The notes under the pieces: generated by a model
The model's input: only the letters and a program-made list of their open reading frames with translations
What the model was told of the DNA's origin: nothing
Database searches by the model: none
Source: Sphingobium sp. MI1205
GTDB lineage: Bacteria > Pseudomonadota > Alphaproteobacteria > Sphingomonadales > Sphingomonadaceae
DNA: 64,000 nt
Direction of reading: 5' to 3'
Assembly (NCBI RefSeq): GCF_001563285.1
Contig: NZ_CP005188.1
Span: forward strand, 3,105,501 to 3,169,500
Position numbers and translations under genes: made by a program
Shown here: positions 30,345 to 38,455 of the stretch, one piece after another
Position numbering within the stretch: position 1 is the stretch's first letter
Layout: each line of letters begins with the position of its first letter

Positions 30345-31468
30345 GATATGGCCCTGAACTGCGCCAAGGCTTCATCGATGGTGCGACGGCCAGCGGTCAG
30401 GCTGACATAGTCCACCGGCGACAGGCGATCGCCTACGCGCAGATAATCGAAATGCGCCTCATATTTGTTCGACCAGCCGCTATTATAATTTTCCGGGTCG
30501 TAAAAGACGTGGAAGCGCGGCGAAAGCAGTTCCACCCGCGCCACGCAACGGTCGGAAACCAGCCGGACGGGGTGAACGCCATGATAGGCCGCGCCATCGG
30601 CCGGGGCGGAAAAGTCAATCAAGCGAAACGCCTTGTCGTCCAGCGCCTTCAGATCCTCATGATACCAGCGGGCGTCCTTGCGCAATGCGATGACGGGCAC
30701 GACCTGCCCCAGCGTCAGCACGATGAACCTGTCGGGCAACGGCTTGCCTTCCCGCAGATCGAAGATGCGACGCAGCACGCTCATCGCATAGATGGTGCCG
30801 TTGCTGTGCGACGCAAAGACGACTTCGTCATAGGGGCCGTCCATCTCTTCGGCGATCCGGGCGGCGAACTGGTCGAGCCGGGCATCCATTTCCGCCCCCG
30901 GCCCCCGCGCCGCGACGCTGTGGTTATAATACATGAAGCGCAGCAGCCACGGCACGATCAGCTTGTTCAGCAAGCGGCCCGAGAAAAGCACGCTCACCCC
31001 GATGCCGACGAGCGCGGCGATCCAGGCGGGCAGCACGAGCGACAGCAGTAGCGCCGGAACCAGCGCCAGCGCCAGCGGGATCAGCACGGCCAGCAGCGGC
31101 GGGTAAAGGATAGTGATGACCGGCCCCGGCCGCAGCCTGCGCATCCGCAGGAACTGCATGTGCCGGGCATGGGCGCTGTAGGTGGCGATGGACCGCCAGG
31201 CGAGCGCCAGCGGATTGCGCACCCACACCTTGCCGACCAGATCCTCCCAGCGGAGGAATTCATAGTCGGTTTCGACCCCTGCGCTGTGGTTGGTGATGGT
31301 CCAGCACGCGGACGAGGCCGGGCCGGAACGGCGCGCGCTCACGTCCACCTGCTCACCCGAAAGGCGCGCATATTTCTCGGCCTGCTCGCGATACAGCTGG
31401 TGATAGAAACGCACCCCGCGCGGATCGAAACCGCCAAGGTAGAAGACTTTACGCTTGAACTTTTCCAT
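30341..31468 (-). CDS. Membrane-embedded alpha/beta-hydrolase-like protein
   Basis: A 375-residue protein beginning MEKFKRKVFYLGGFDPRG. Two or three membrane helices lie between residues 115 and 172. After them DEVVFASHSNGTIYA has a serine-hydrolase-like nucleophile elbow S-H-S222-N-G in which the first Gly is replaced, followed by LTLGQVVPVIALRKD. A later His in YHGVHPVRLVSD or FDYLRVGDRLSPVDY could complete a triad. I take it as a probable lipase/esterase-type enzyme acting at the membrane. It is coupled (ATGA overlap) to the P450, so the two may act on one lipid-like substrate. I reject the longer frame from 31642. Confidence 0.65.
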   Translation of the reverse strand: MEKFKRKVFYLGGFDPRGVRFYHQLYREQAEKYARLSGEQVDVSARRSGPASSACWTITNHSAGVETDYEFLRWEDLVGKVWVRNPLALAWRSIATYSAHARHMQFLRMRRLRPGPVITILYPPLLAVLIPLALALVPALLLSLVLPAWIAALVGIGVSVLFSGRLLNKLIVPWLLRFMYYNHSVAARGPGAEMDARLDQFAARIAEEMDGPYDEVVFASHSNGTIYAMSVLRRIFDLREGKPLPDRFIVLTLGQVVPVIALRKDARWYHEDLKALDDKAFRLIDFSAPADGAAYHGVHPVRLVSDRCVARVELLSPRFHVFYDPENYNSGWSNKYEAHFDYLRVGDRLSPVDYVSLTAGRRTIDEALAQFRAIS

Positions 31469-31489
31469 GGCCCCCGTCCACATCGGGCC

Positions 31490-31783
31490 ATGACGACACC
31501 CGAACGCGATTACTGCTATTTCATAGACCACCGCAAATACAACCGAAACATCGGCTGTCGGCGCCATGACAATGCCTATGGCATCAATGGCGGCGGCGGC
31601 GAGCGGGACCGGTGGCGGGCGGACTTCGCCTTTTACCGGCACATGCGGGACAATGGCGACCCGATGGCGCTGCCGTCCCTACTCGCCTGCCTGGCCTTTG
31701 GCTGGTTCTGCTGGAACTATCACCCCGGCAAGGGGCTGTGGCGCGGGCAACTCTTGCGCCGTTTTGCAAAAGCGCCGAAGTGA
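31490..31783 (+). CDS. Small protein with phospholipase-A2-like Cys-x-x-His-Asp motif
   Basis: A 97-residue protein with CRRHDNAYG at residues 23-31 and ADFAFYRHM at 44-52. The His26-Asp27 pair with a downstream Asp45 and aromatic residues is the arrangement of the PLA2 catalytic helix pair, as in the prokaryotic and parvoviral families. A hydrophobic stretch LPSLLACLAFGWFCW follows. No secretion signal is visible. It could instead be an unrelated small protein, because the Ca2+ loop is not evident. Its ATG is only 21 bp from the divergent hydrolase start, and its stop is 5 bp from kdsA, so it is probably cotranscribed with kdsA. Confidence 0.6.
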   Translation: MTTPERDYCYFIDHRKYNRNIGCRRHDNAYGINGGGGERDRWRADFAFYRHMRDNGDPMALPSLLACLAFGWFCWNYHPGKGLWRGQLLRRFAKAPK

Positions 31784-31788
31784 GCGCG

Positions 31789-32610
31789 ATGATCAAACAT
31801 GTTTCCATCGGATCGGTGACGATCGGCAACGACCTGCCCTTCGTCCTGATTTCCGGCCCCTGCCAGATCGAAAGCCGCGATCATGTCATGATGATGGCGG
31901 ACCGGCTGTGCGGCATCGCGGCAGCGGCTGGCGTGCCCTTCATCTTCAAATCCTCGTTCGACAAGGCGAACCGGACGTCCGTTTCGGGGCAACGCGGCGT
32001 CGGCATCGATGCTGGGCTTGCGATACTGGCAGAGGTGAAGGCGCAGTTCGGTTGCCCCGTGCTGACCGACGTGCATGAGGCGGGACAGGTCGAAGCAGCC
32101 GCGCAGGCGGTCGACATCCTGCAAATACCCGCCTTCCTCTGCCGCCAGACCGACCTGTTGCTGGCCGCGGGGAAGACGGGCGCGGTCGTCAATGTGAAGA
32201 AGGGCCAGTTCCTCGCCCCCTGGGACATGGCCGCCGTCGCGCAAAAGGTCGCGTCCACCGGCAATGATCGCATCCTGCTCACCGAACGCGGCGCGAGTTT
32301 CGGCTACAACACATTGGTCAGCGACATGCGTTCGCTGCCGGTGATGGCGCAGACCGGCTATCCGGTCGTGTTCGACGCCACCCATTCGGTGCAGCAACCC
32401 GGCGGGCTGGGATCGGCATCGGGCGGGCAGCGCGAATATGCGCCGCTACTCGCGCGCAGCGCCGTGGCCGCAGGCGTCGCGGCGATCTTTGCCGAAGCCC
32501 ATGACGATCCCGATCAGGCGCCGTCCGACGGCCCGGTCATGCTGCCAATTGCGTGGGTCGGGCCGATGCTGGAAAAGCTGAAGGCTATTGATGCGGTGGT
32601 GAAGGGGTAA
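31789..32610 (+). CDS. kdsA: 3-deoxy-8-phosphooctulonate synthase
   Basis: A 273-residue KdsA that condenses arabinose-5-phosphate with phosphoenolpyruvate to make Kdo-8-phosphate. Family motifs are plain: LISGPCQIESRDH, FKSSFDKANRTS, GVGIDAGLAILAEVK, VLTDVHE, DILQIPAFLCRQTDLLLAA, VNVKKGQFLAPWDM and VVFDATHSVQQPGG. The Cys in GPCQIE can mark the metal-binding KDO8PS type, but that cannot be settled by eye. The ATG at 31789 gives the normal N-terminus. It follows the PLA2-like gene by 5 bp and is followed by a hairpin repeat. Kdo synthesis is notable if this organism has a sphingolipid-rich outer membrane. Confidence 0.96.
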   Translation: MIKHVSIGSVTIGNDLPFVLISGPCQIESRDHVMMMADRLCGIAAAAGVPFIFKSSFDKANRTSVSGQRGVGIDAGLAILAEVKAQFGCPVLTDVHEAGQVEAAAQAVDILQIPAFLCRQTDLLLAAGKTGAVVNVKKGQFLAPWDMAAVAQKVASTGNDRILLTERGASFGYNTLVSDMRSLPVMAQTGYPVVFDATHSVQQPGGLGSASGGQREYAPLLARSAVAAGVAAIFAEAHDDPDQAPSDGPVMLPIAWVGPMLEKLKAIDAVVKG

Positions 32611-32620
32611 TTCCTCCCCT

Positions 32621-32700
32621 CCGTTCGCCCTGAGCTTGTCGAAGGGCTTCACTTCTCTTTGCAAAAAGAGCGGCTTCGACAGGCTCAGCCCGAACGGGGG
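32621..32700 (+). repeat. REP-like hairpin repeat, copy 2 (kdsA/proA)
   Basis: CCGTTCGCCCTGAGCTTGTC with GAAGGGC on the left faces GGCTTCGACAGGCTCAGCCC with GAACGG on the right, with about 24 bases between. It lies between the convergent ends of kdsA and proA. As a transcribed hairpin it may act as a bidirectional terminator or mRNA stabiliser. Confidence 0.85.
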
Positions 32701-32719
32701 AATGGGTATCGCAAGATGT

Positions 32720-33985
32720 TTACGGCCGCGTCTGCCCCGTCCCACGCACCAACCACTTGTAGGTAGTCAACCCTTCCAGGGCGACCGGCCCACGCGCATG
32801 CAGTCGGCCGGTGGAAATGCCGATTTCCGCGCCCAGCCCGAACTCGCCGCCATCGGCGAACTGCGTCGAAGCATTCCACATGACGATCGCGCTATCGACC
32901 GCGTTCAGGAAGCGCTCGGCCTTGCCCGCATCCTCCGTAATGATCGCATCGGTATGATGGCTGGCATGGGCCGCGATATGGGACAGCGCTTCGTCCATCC
33001 CATCGACGATCCGAACCGACACGATGGCGTCGAGATATTCGGTGTCCCAGTCCTCGTCGGACGCAGCGGTAACGCGGCTGTCCATCGCCCGCACGGCTTC
33101 GTCGCCGCGCACTTCGCACTTGGCGTCGAGCAGCGCCTTCACGATCGCAGGCGCCTGGCCGAACGCCTTGTCGATCAGCACGGTTTCGGTCGCGCCGCAA
33201 ATGCCGGTACGGCGCATCTTGGCGTTGACCACCAGCTTGACCGCCATGTCAGGGTCGGCCGCGCCATCGACATAGCTGTGGTTGATGCCGTCGAGATGCG
33301 CGAGAACCGGCACGCGCGCTTCTTCCTGCACGCGGGCGACCAGGCTCTTGCCACCGCGCGGCACGATCAGGTCGATGAACTCGGCGGCTTTCAGCAGCGC
33401 GCCCACAGCCGCACGGTCGGTCGTCGGGACCAGCTGCACCGCGTCTGCGGGCAGGCCAGCGGCGGCGATACCCTCCGCCATGGCGGCATGGATCGCCCGG
33501 TTGCTTTCCTTCGCTTCGCTGCCGCCGCGCAGGATCACGGCATTGCCTGCGCGCAGGCACAGTGCAGCCGCATCGGCGGTCACATTGGGACGGCTTTCAT
33601 AGATGATGCCGATCACGCCCAGCGGCACGCGCACCCGGCTCAACTCCATGCCATTGGGACGCACCTGCGTGTCGATCACGCTGCCCAGCGGATTGACGAG
33701 GCTCGCCACCTGATCGACGCCCGCAGCCGTCGCCAGAACCCGGTCCTCGTCCAGCCGCAACCGGTCCAGCAGCGCTGGCGACAGGCCGTTTGCGACCGCA
33801 TTGTCCATGTCACGCGCATTGGCGGCGATGATCTGCGGCGCCTGATCGCGCAACGCTTGAGCGGCACGGCGCAGCGCATCGATCTTCTGCGCGTCGCTTG
33901 CGCTCACCAATGTTGCGGCAGCAGAACGCGCACGCGCGCCCATGGTCGCAATCAGCATTTCGGGAGTCTGGGTGAGGTCGTTCAT
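32720..33985 (-). CDS. proA: Gamma-glutamyl phosphate reductase
   Basis: A 421-residue ProA that reduces gamma-glutamyl phosphate with NADPH to glutamate semialdehyde in proline synthesis. It contains the ALDH-like fold with [34 protein letters not shown], and the catalytic Cys in [15 protein letters not shown]. Length fits the family (about 417). The ATG at 33985 is the normal start; the open frame extends to 34147 but has no family-like sequence there. proB is not next to it. Confidence 0.97.
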   Translation of the reverse strand: MNDLTQTPEMLIATMGARARSAAATLVSASDAQKIDALRRAAQALRDQAPQIIAANARDMDNAVANGLSPALLDRLRLDEDRVLATAAGVDQVASLVNPLGSVIDTQVRPNGMELSRVRVPLGVIGIIYESRPNVTADAAALCLRAGNAVILRGGSEAKESNRAIHAAMAEGIAAAGLPADAVQLVPTTDRAAVGALLKAAEFIDLIVPRGGKSLVARVQEEARVPVLAHLDGINHSYVDGAADPDMAVKLVVNAKMRRTGICGATETVLIDKAFGQAPAIVKALLDAKCEVRGDEAVRAMDSRVTAASDEDWDTEYLDAIVSVRIVDGMDEALSHIAAHASHHTDAIITEDAGKAERFLNAVDSAIVMWNASTQFADGGEFGLGAEIGISTGRLHARGPVALEGLTTYKWLVRGTGQTRP

Positions 33986-34077
33986 GATAGTCAGGCCTTT
34001 CGCCCGCGCCCTTAGCATGAAAGCCGGGCCATGCGAACCCGTGCGGGCGGCAGGGCCATGGCCTGCCGCCACGCCGG

Positions 34078-34704
34078 TCAAGCCGCCTGTGCGAGGCGCT
34101 CCGCCTTCAGCGCCCTGAACATGCGGCAGGGCGGGATATTGCGCCACTCCACCCGCTCGACAATCTCGTTGAACTGTTCTGTGAGCAGCCGCCGAACATA
34201 GGCTGAATATTGATAGACCAGAAATTCGCCCCCCGGCCGGATCGCGCGCTGCGTCTCTGCGCAGATAAATTCCCCCACCCCGTCCGGCAGGGTCGAAAAA
34301 GGAATGCCCGAAAGGATGTAATCGGCCTGCTGGTGCCCTGATTCGGTGATGAAGCGGCGCACATCGGCCGCCGACCCATTGACGACACGCAGCCGGGGAT
34401 CATCGATCTGCGCTTCCAGCCAGGCGACGAAATCCAGGTTGAGGTCGATGGCCAGCAAGGTCGCATCGGGATGCATCCGCTCCAGGATCGGCCGGGTGAA
34501 TGTGCCCACGCCGGGACCATATTCAACGAACAGCCGCGTCCGTTGCCAATCGACACGATCCAGCATGCTGTTCACCAGCGCGGCGGAAGAGGGAATGACC
34601 GATCCGATCATTCCCGGATGCTTCACGAACTGGCGGAAGAACATGCTCCACTGGCCCAGGAACGAGGCGGGGTCTGCTTTTTTCTTCAGGGGAATGGAGG
34701 CCAT
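34078..34704 (-). CDS. Phospholipid N-methyltransferase-like SAM methyltransferase
   Basis: A protein of about 208 residues of the PmtA/ribosomal RNA-adenine-methylase-like type. [12 protein letters not shown] leads the fold, [17 protein letters not shown] is the SAM site, [11 protein letters not shown] holds the acidic Asp, and [13 protein letters not shown] is motif IV. This order resembles Rhodobacter PmtA, which methylates phosphatidylethanolamine, but the exact substrate is not certain. Possible starts are ATG 34743, 34725 and 34704; I give the shortest because the family usually begins just before LKKK...SFLGQW. Confidence 0.75.
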   Translation of the reverse strand: MASIPLKKKADPASFLGQWSMFFRQFVKHPGMIGSVIPSSAALVNSMLDRVDWQRTRLFVEYGPGVGTFTRPILERMHPDATLLAIDLNLDFVAWLEAQIDDPRLRVVNGSAADVRRFITESGHQQADYILSGIPFSTLPDGVGEFICAETQRAIRPGGEFLVYQYSAYVRRLLTEQFNEIVERVEWRNIPPCRMFRALKAERLAQAA

Positions 34705-34855
34705 CAATACTCGCCTGTTTGCCATCTCGTCAGGGCGTTGCAAATATCGGCAAGTCTTGCAAGCCGCTTTGCACGCAGGCCGGGCGCACGCCCGGCCTGC
34801 GGTAACGAACGCGCGGATATGCAGACCGGTTCAATCCGCAATCCACTAGCCCTTG

Positions 34856-37150
34856 TTAAGATTGCCGTTCCCGCGATCGCAACATGTCCGGAGACACGAA
34901 ACCGATCGGTTCGACGCGCATCGCGCTCTGCTTCAGCTGGGTCTGGATCTGTTCATATTCCCGCTCCATTTCCGGCGTGACGGACGCACGGGTTTCCTCC
35001 ATCGCGGCTTCGAAATGCGCATGCCCGACCTTCTCGACCGATAGCGACTGGCGCAGCGCGACCAAACCGGCGCGACGCACCAGATCCTCAAGGTCAGCGC
35101 CGGTGAACCGTTCCGTCCGCTCGGCCAGATCGTCCAGATCGACATCATCGGCCAGCGGCATCTTGCCGGTATGGATCGCCAGGATGCGCCTGCGCCCAGC
35201 CTTGTCAGGCACGGGGACGTAGATCAGCTCGTCGAACCGCCCCGGCCGCAACAGCGCGGGGTCGATCAGCGTCGGCCGGTTGGTCGCGCCGATGACGATC
35301 ACCGACTGCAACTCTTCCAAGCCGTCCATTTCCGCGAGGATGGTGTTCACCACCCGCTCCGTCACCGCCGGTTCGCCCAGACCGCCACCACGGACGGGGA
35401 CCAGGCTGTCCAGTTCGTCGATGAAGATGACGGTCGGCGCTACCTGCCGCGCGCGCGCGAACAGGCGGGCGATCTGTTGCTCGCTCTCGCCATACCATTT
35501 GGACAGCAGGTCGCTCGACTTGGTCGCGATGAAGTTCGCCTGCGCCTCGCGCGCGACCGCCTTGGCGAGCAGCGTCTTGCCGGTGCCGGGCGGACCATAA
35601 AGCAGGAAGCCCTTGGCCGGGCGAATACCCAGCCGGCGGAAAGCGTCCGGATCCTTCAGCGGCAGTTCCACCCCTTCCTTCAGGCGCATCTGCGCGTCGT
35701 CCAGGCCGCCAATGTCGGCCCAGCCGATATTGGGCGCCTGCACCATGACCTCGCGCATCGCGGACGGCTGCACCCGCTTGATCGCGGCCATGAAATCCTC
35801 GCGCGTGACGGACAATTCCTCCAGCACGTCGGGCGGGATCGTCCCTTCCTCAAGGTTCAGGCGCGGCATGAAGCGGCGCACCGTTTCGATCGCCGCCTCG
35901 CGGGTCAGCGCAGCCAGGTCGGCGCCGACAAAGCCATAGGTCATCCGCGCCAGTTCGCTCAGGTCGACGCGCTCGTCGAGCGGCATGCCGCGCGTATGGA
36001 TGCCCATGATCTCGCGCCGCCCGCGCTCGTCCGGTACGCCGACAATGATTTCACGGTCGAAACGGCCCGGCCGCCGCAGCGCCTCGTCTATGGCTTCGGG
36101 CCGGTTCGTGGCGGCGATGACGACCAGATTGGTGCGCGGCTCCAGCCCGTCCATCAGGGTCAGCAACTGGGCTACCAGCCGCTTTTCCGTCTCTCCGGTC
36201 ACATTGCCGCGCTTGGGTGCGATGGAATCGATCTCGTCGATGAACAGGATCGAGGGCGAGGATTTCGTCGCCGCCTCAAATATCTCGCGCAGCTGCTTTT
36301 CGGACTCGCCATAGGCCGAACCCATGATCTCGGGGCCGTTGATCAGGAAGAACTCCGCCTCCGATTCATTGGCGACAGCACGCGCCAGCCGCGTCTTGCC
36401 GGTTCCCGGCGGGCCATGGAGCAGCACCCCCTTGGGCGGATCGACGCCCAGCCGCTCGAACAGTTCGGGATAGCGCAGCGGCAATTCCACCATCTCACGC
36501 AACTGGTCGATCGCCTCGGCCATGCCGCCGACATCGTCATAGGTGACATCGGCCCGCCGAAGCTCGCGCGGCTCCTCATATTCGGCGCGCAGCTCGATTT
36601 CGGTGTCCGCATCGATCTGGACCACGCCCTTGGGCAGGGTGGACACGACGACAAGCCGGATTTCCTGGAGCGCATAGGCGGGCGCCGCCAGCATCTGGCG
36701 CAACTGGGGCGGCATGTCGCCCGGCGGCACTTGCTGCTGCCCGGCGGTCGCGACGATGTCACCGGCCGCCAGGGGCCGCTGAAAAAAGACGCGTTTCAGT
36801 GCGTCGGGGTTGCCCTGGAGCCGCAGATTATTTTGTGCAGGTGCGAATACGACGCGCTGGGCCGGGCGTGGCTCGACCTTGCTGACATGGACGAAGTCGC
36901 CTGATCCTACCCCGGCATTGGCACGCTGCAGGCCATCCAGGCGCAGCACATCCAACCCTTCATCTTCCTTGTAGGGGCGGACCACCCGCGCGGACGTGGA
37001 CCGTTTGCCAACGATCTCGATCACATCGCCTTCGGCCAGCTGTAGTTCCGCCATCACCGCCAGCGGAATGCGCGCAAGCCCGCGTCCCGCGTCCTCCGGC
37101 CTCGCGTTTGCGACCTGAATCCTGCGTTCCAGGCTGTCCTGTTCGGCCAT
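34856..37150 (-). CDS. CDC48/VAT-type AAA ATPase
   Basis: A 764-residue protein with the full archaeal/eukaryal CDC48 layout: an N-terminal double-psi barrel (QVANARPEDAGRGLARIPL, then EGDVIEIVGKRSTSA), a D1 ATPase (GPPGTGKTRLARA, Walker B FIDEIDSIAPKRG) and a D2 ATPase (GPPGTGKTLLAKA, Walker B FIDELDSLVPVRGG). The arginine fingers are in RRPGRFDREI and LRPGRFDELI. Such proteins unfold proteins or dismantle complexes using ATP. In bacteria the family is uncommon and its clients are unknown. The HbYX-like C-terminus of archaeal VAT is not seen. A minus-strand terminator lies 86 bp upstream. Confidence 0.93.
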   Translation of the reverse strand: MAEQDSLERRIQVANARPEDAGRGLARIPLAVMAELQLAEGDVIEIVGKRSTSARVVRPYKEDEGLDVLRLDGLQRANAGVGSGDFVHVSKVEPRPAQRVVFAPAQNNLRLQGNPDALKRVFFQRPLAAGDIVATAGQQQVPPGDMPPQLRQMLAAPAYALQEIRLVVVSTLPKGVVQIDADTEIELRAEYEEPRELRRADVTYDDVGGMAEAIDQLREMVELPLRYPELFERLGVDPPKGVLLHGPPGTGKTRLARAVANESEAEFFLINGPEIMGSAYGESEKQLREIFEAATKSSPSILFIDEIDSIAPKRGNVTGETEKRLVAQLLTLMDGLEPRTNLVVIAATNRPEAIDEALRRPGRFDREIIVGVPDERGRREIMGIHTRGMPLDERVDLSELARMTYGFVGADLAALTREAAIETVRRFMPRLNLEEGTIPPDVLEELSVTREDFMAAIKRVQPSAMREVMVQAPNIGWADIGGLDDAQMRLKEGVELPLKDPDAFRRLGIRPAKGFLLYGPPGTGKTLLAKAVAREAQANFIATKSSDLLSKWYGESEQQIARLFARARQVAPTVIFIDELDSLVPVRGGGLGEPAVTERVVNTILAEMDGLEELQSVIVIGATNRPTLIDPALLRPGRFDELIYVPVPDKAGRRRILAIHTGKMPLADDVDLDDLAERTERFTGADLEDLVRRAGLVALRQSLSVEKVGHAHFEAAMEETRASVTPEMEREYEQIQTQLKQSAMRVEPIGFVSPDMLRSRERQS

Positions 37151-37235
37151 TGCCATCCCCATTCTTGTCACTGCGTAACGAGATAGGAAACGTCAGACGC
37201 CAAAGAAAGAGCCCGACCATTACGAAAGCCCAAAC

Positions 37236-37264
37236 AAAAAAAGGGCCGACCCGAAGGTCAGCCC
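37236..37264 (-). terminator. Minus-strand rho-independent terminator upstream of CDC48 gene
   Basis: On the minus strand GGGCTGACC-TTCG-GGTCGGCCC is followed by seven Ts. The stem is complete on this strand through a U-G pair but would have an A-C mismatch on the plus strand, so the direction is clear. No annotated minus-strand gene ends here. Confidence 0.9.
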
Positions 37265-37320
37265 GGAAAGTTTTAGGAGAGGATGCCTGAAAGGCCTTTC
37301 CTATGTGCGCCGCAGCATGT
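37236..37320 (-). ncRNA. Candidate small RNA or attenuated leader upstream of the CDC48 gene
   Basis: The orphan terminator at 37236-37264 implies a short minus-strand transcript from the 334 bp between the CDC48 gene and the lysR gene. The part before the terminator contains GGAAAGGCCTTTCAGGCATCC and CTCTCCTAAAACTTTCC, a pyrimidine-rich unpaired stretch complementary to Shine-Dalgarno sequences, as in many sRNA seed regions. The 5' end is not determined; 37320 is a guess. It could equally be an attenuator in the CDC48 leader. I saw no protein frame in it that I believe. Confidence 0.45.
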
Positions 37321-37484
37321 AATTTCGCAAGTGCGAAAGAATTTGAGGAGTTGCAAATTTTGCATCTTGCCGGTTGACGCGATTTTCTGCTGGGTGGAAA
37401 GAGATGATAACGTGCTGGATCATGCGTCACCGTCCCCCAACGGATGACGCGTCGCAGCAGAGTGGATGCTGGTTTTGACATATT

Positions 37485-38366
37485 ATGCGCAGATTACCGC
37501 CCCTCACGGCCCTTGAGGCCTTTGTTCAGGTTGCCCGCCTCGGCTCGGTAAAGGCTGCGGCGGAAGAACTTGCGCTATCGACCCCTGCGCTCAGCCGCCG
37601 CGTTCAGGCGCTGGAGCGTTTCATCGGCCGCCCACTCTTCGACCGTAAGCATCAGGCGTTGGAAATGAACGCCGATGGGCAGAAGTTGCTGGACGACATC
37701 GCCCCGGCCCTCGATTCCCTCAGCCAGGCGCTTGAAAACATCCAGAGCGGCGGCAACCAGCTGCGCCTGCGCCTTGCGGTCATGCCCCTCTTCGCCACGC
37801 AGCGCCTTTTCCCCCATCTGGGCGCCCTGCGGCAAAAGCATCCCCAGCTGCATATCGACATCGAAACCACGCCCTATGCCGTTGCGCGGCTTGGCGAAGG
37901 GCTGGATGCGGCAATCGTCCTGGCCAAGGATATCGATCCGGCGCTCTACGCCCATGAACTGGACCATGACGAGGTGTACCTGATCGGCCGCAAGGCGCTG
38001 CTGGAACCGCCCAACGCGCTGGCGACGCCTGCCGATCTGGCCCAGCACACCATTCTGCTTCATCGCGACATGACGCTGTCGTTCGACGCGTGGAAGGAAG
38101 CGGTCAAGCTGCCCGACCTTCAGCCGCTGGCCATCGACAATTATGATTCGGGGCAGTTGATGCTAGAGGCCGCGGCGCAGGGCCTGGGCGTGGCGGTCAT
38201 GCATGCCAGCCATTACAAGGAAGCGGGCGATTCCCGTCTGGTGCGGCTGTTTCCCGAGACGCGGGTGGAAAGCCCCTATCGCTATTTTTTCGTCTGCCGC
38301 CCGCGCGCCCTGCAAACCCGCGCGGTGCGCATTTTCCGCGATTGGCTGATCGGCGCGGACATTTGA
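37485..38366 (+). CDS. LysR family transcriptional regulator (GcvA-like)
   Basis: A 293-residue LysR protein. The N-terminal winged helix is LTALEAFVQVARLGSVKAAAEEL, then STPALSRRVQALERFIGRPLF. The C-terminal part (95-293) is the two-lobed effector domain. The start PLTALEAF resembles GcvA/AmpR-type members. The neighbour it controls is not clear: the GGDEF gene 90 bp downstream reads the same way, while the CDC48 gene is divergent across the 334 bp gap with the candidate sRNA. Effector unknown. Confidence 0.92.
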   Translation: MRRLPPLTALEAFVQVARLGSVKAAAEELALSTPALSRRVQALERFIGRPLFDRKHQALEMNADGQKLLDDIAPALDSLSQALENIQSGGNQLRLRLAVMPLFATQRLFPHLGALRQKHPQLHIDIETTPYAVARLGEGLDAAIVLAKDIDPALYAHELDHDEVYLIGRKALLEPPNALATPADLAQHTILLHRDMTLSFDAWKEAVKLPDLQPLAIDNYDSGQLMLEAAAQGLGVAVMHASHYKEAGDSRLVRLFPETRVESPYRYFFVCRPRALQTRAVRIFRDWLIGADI

Positions 38367-38371
38367 AACGG

Positions 38372-38406
38372 GAAAATCATCGGCTCTTCAGAGGCTTGTG
38401 ATTTTC
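38372..38406 (+). terminator. Inverted repeat after lysR gene
   Basis: gaaaatca (38372-38379) and tgattttc (38399-38406) are perfect inverted copies around a 19-base loop, 6 bp past the LysR stop. The T-run lies inside the right arm. It may be a weak terminator; the stem is AT-rich. Confidence 0.35.
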
Positions 38407-38455
38407 TGCCTTCAGCGCCCTTAACCTTGATGGTGGTCGTCCGTTATACGGGGTT

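Noticed and set aside
35171..36904. 577-codon plus-strand frame opposite the CDC48 gene
   Set aside because: Mirror frame of a clear AAA ATPase with repeated D1/D2 motifs; no independent features.
36960..37481. 173-codon minus-strand frame through the CDC48 upstream region
   Set aside because: It runs through the terminator hairpin and T-tract and into the CDC48 frame; composition does not look like protein.
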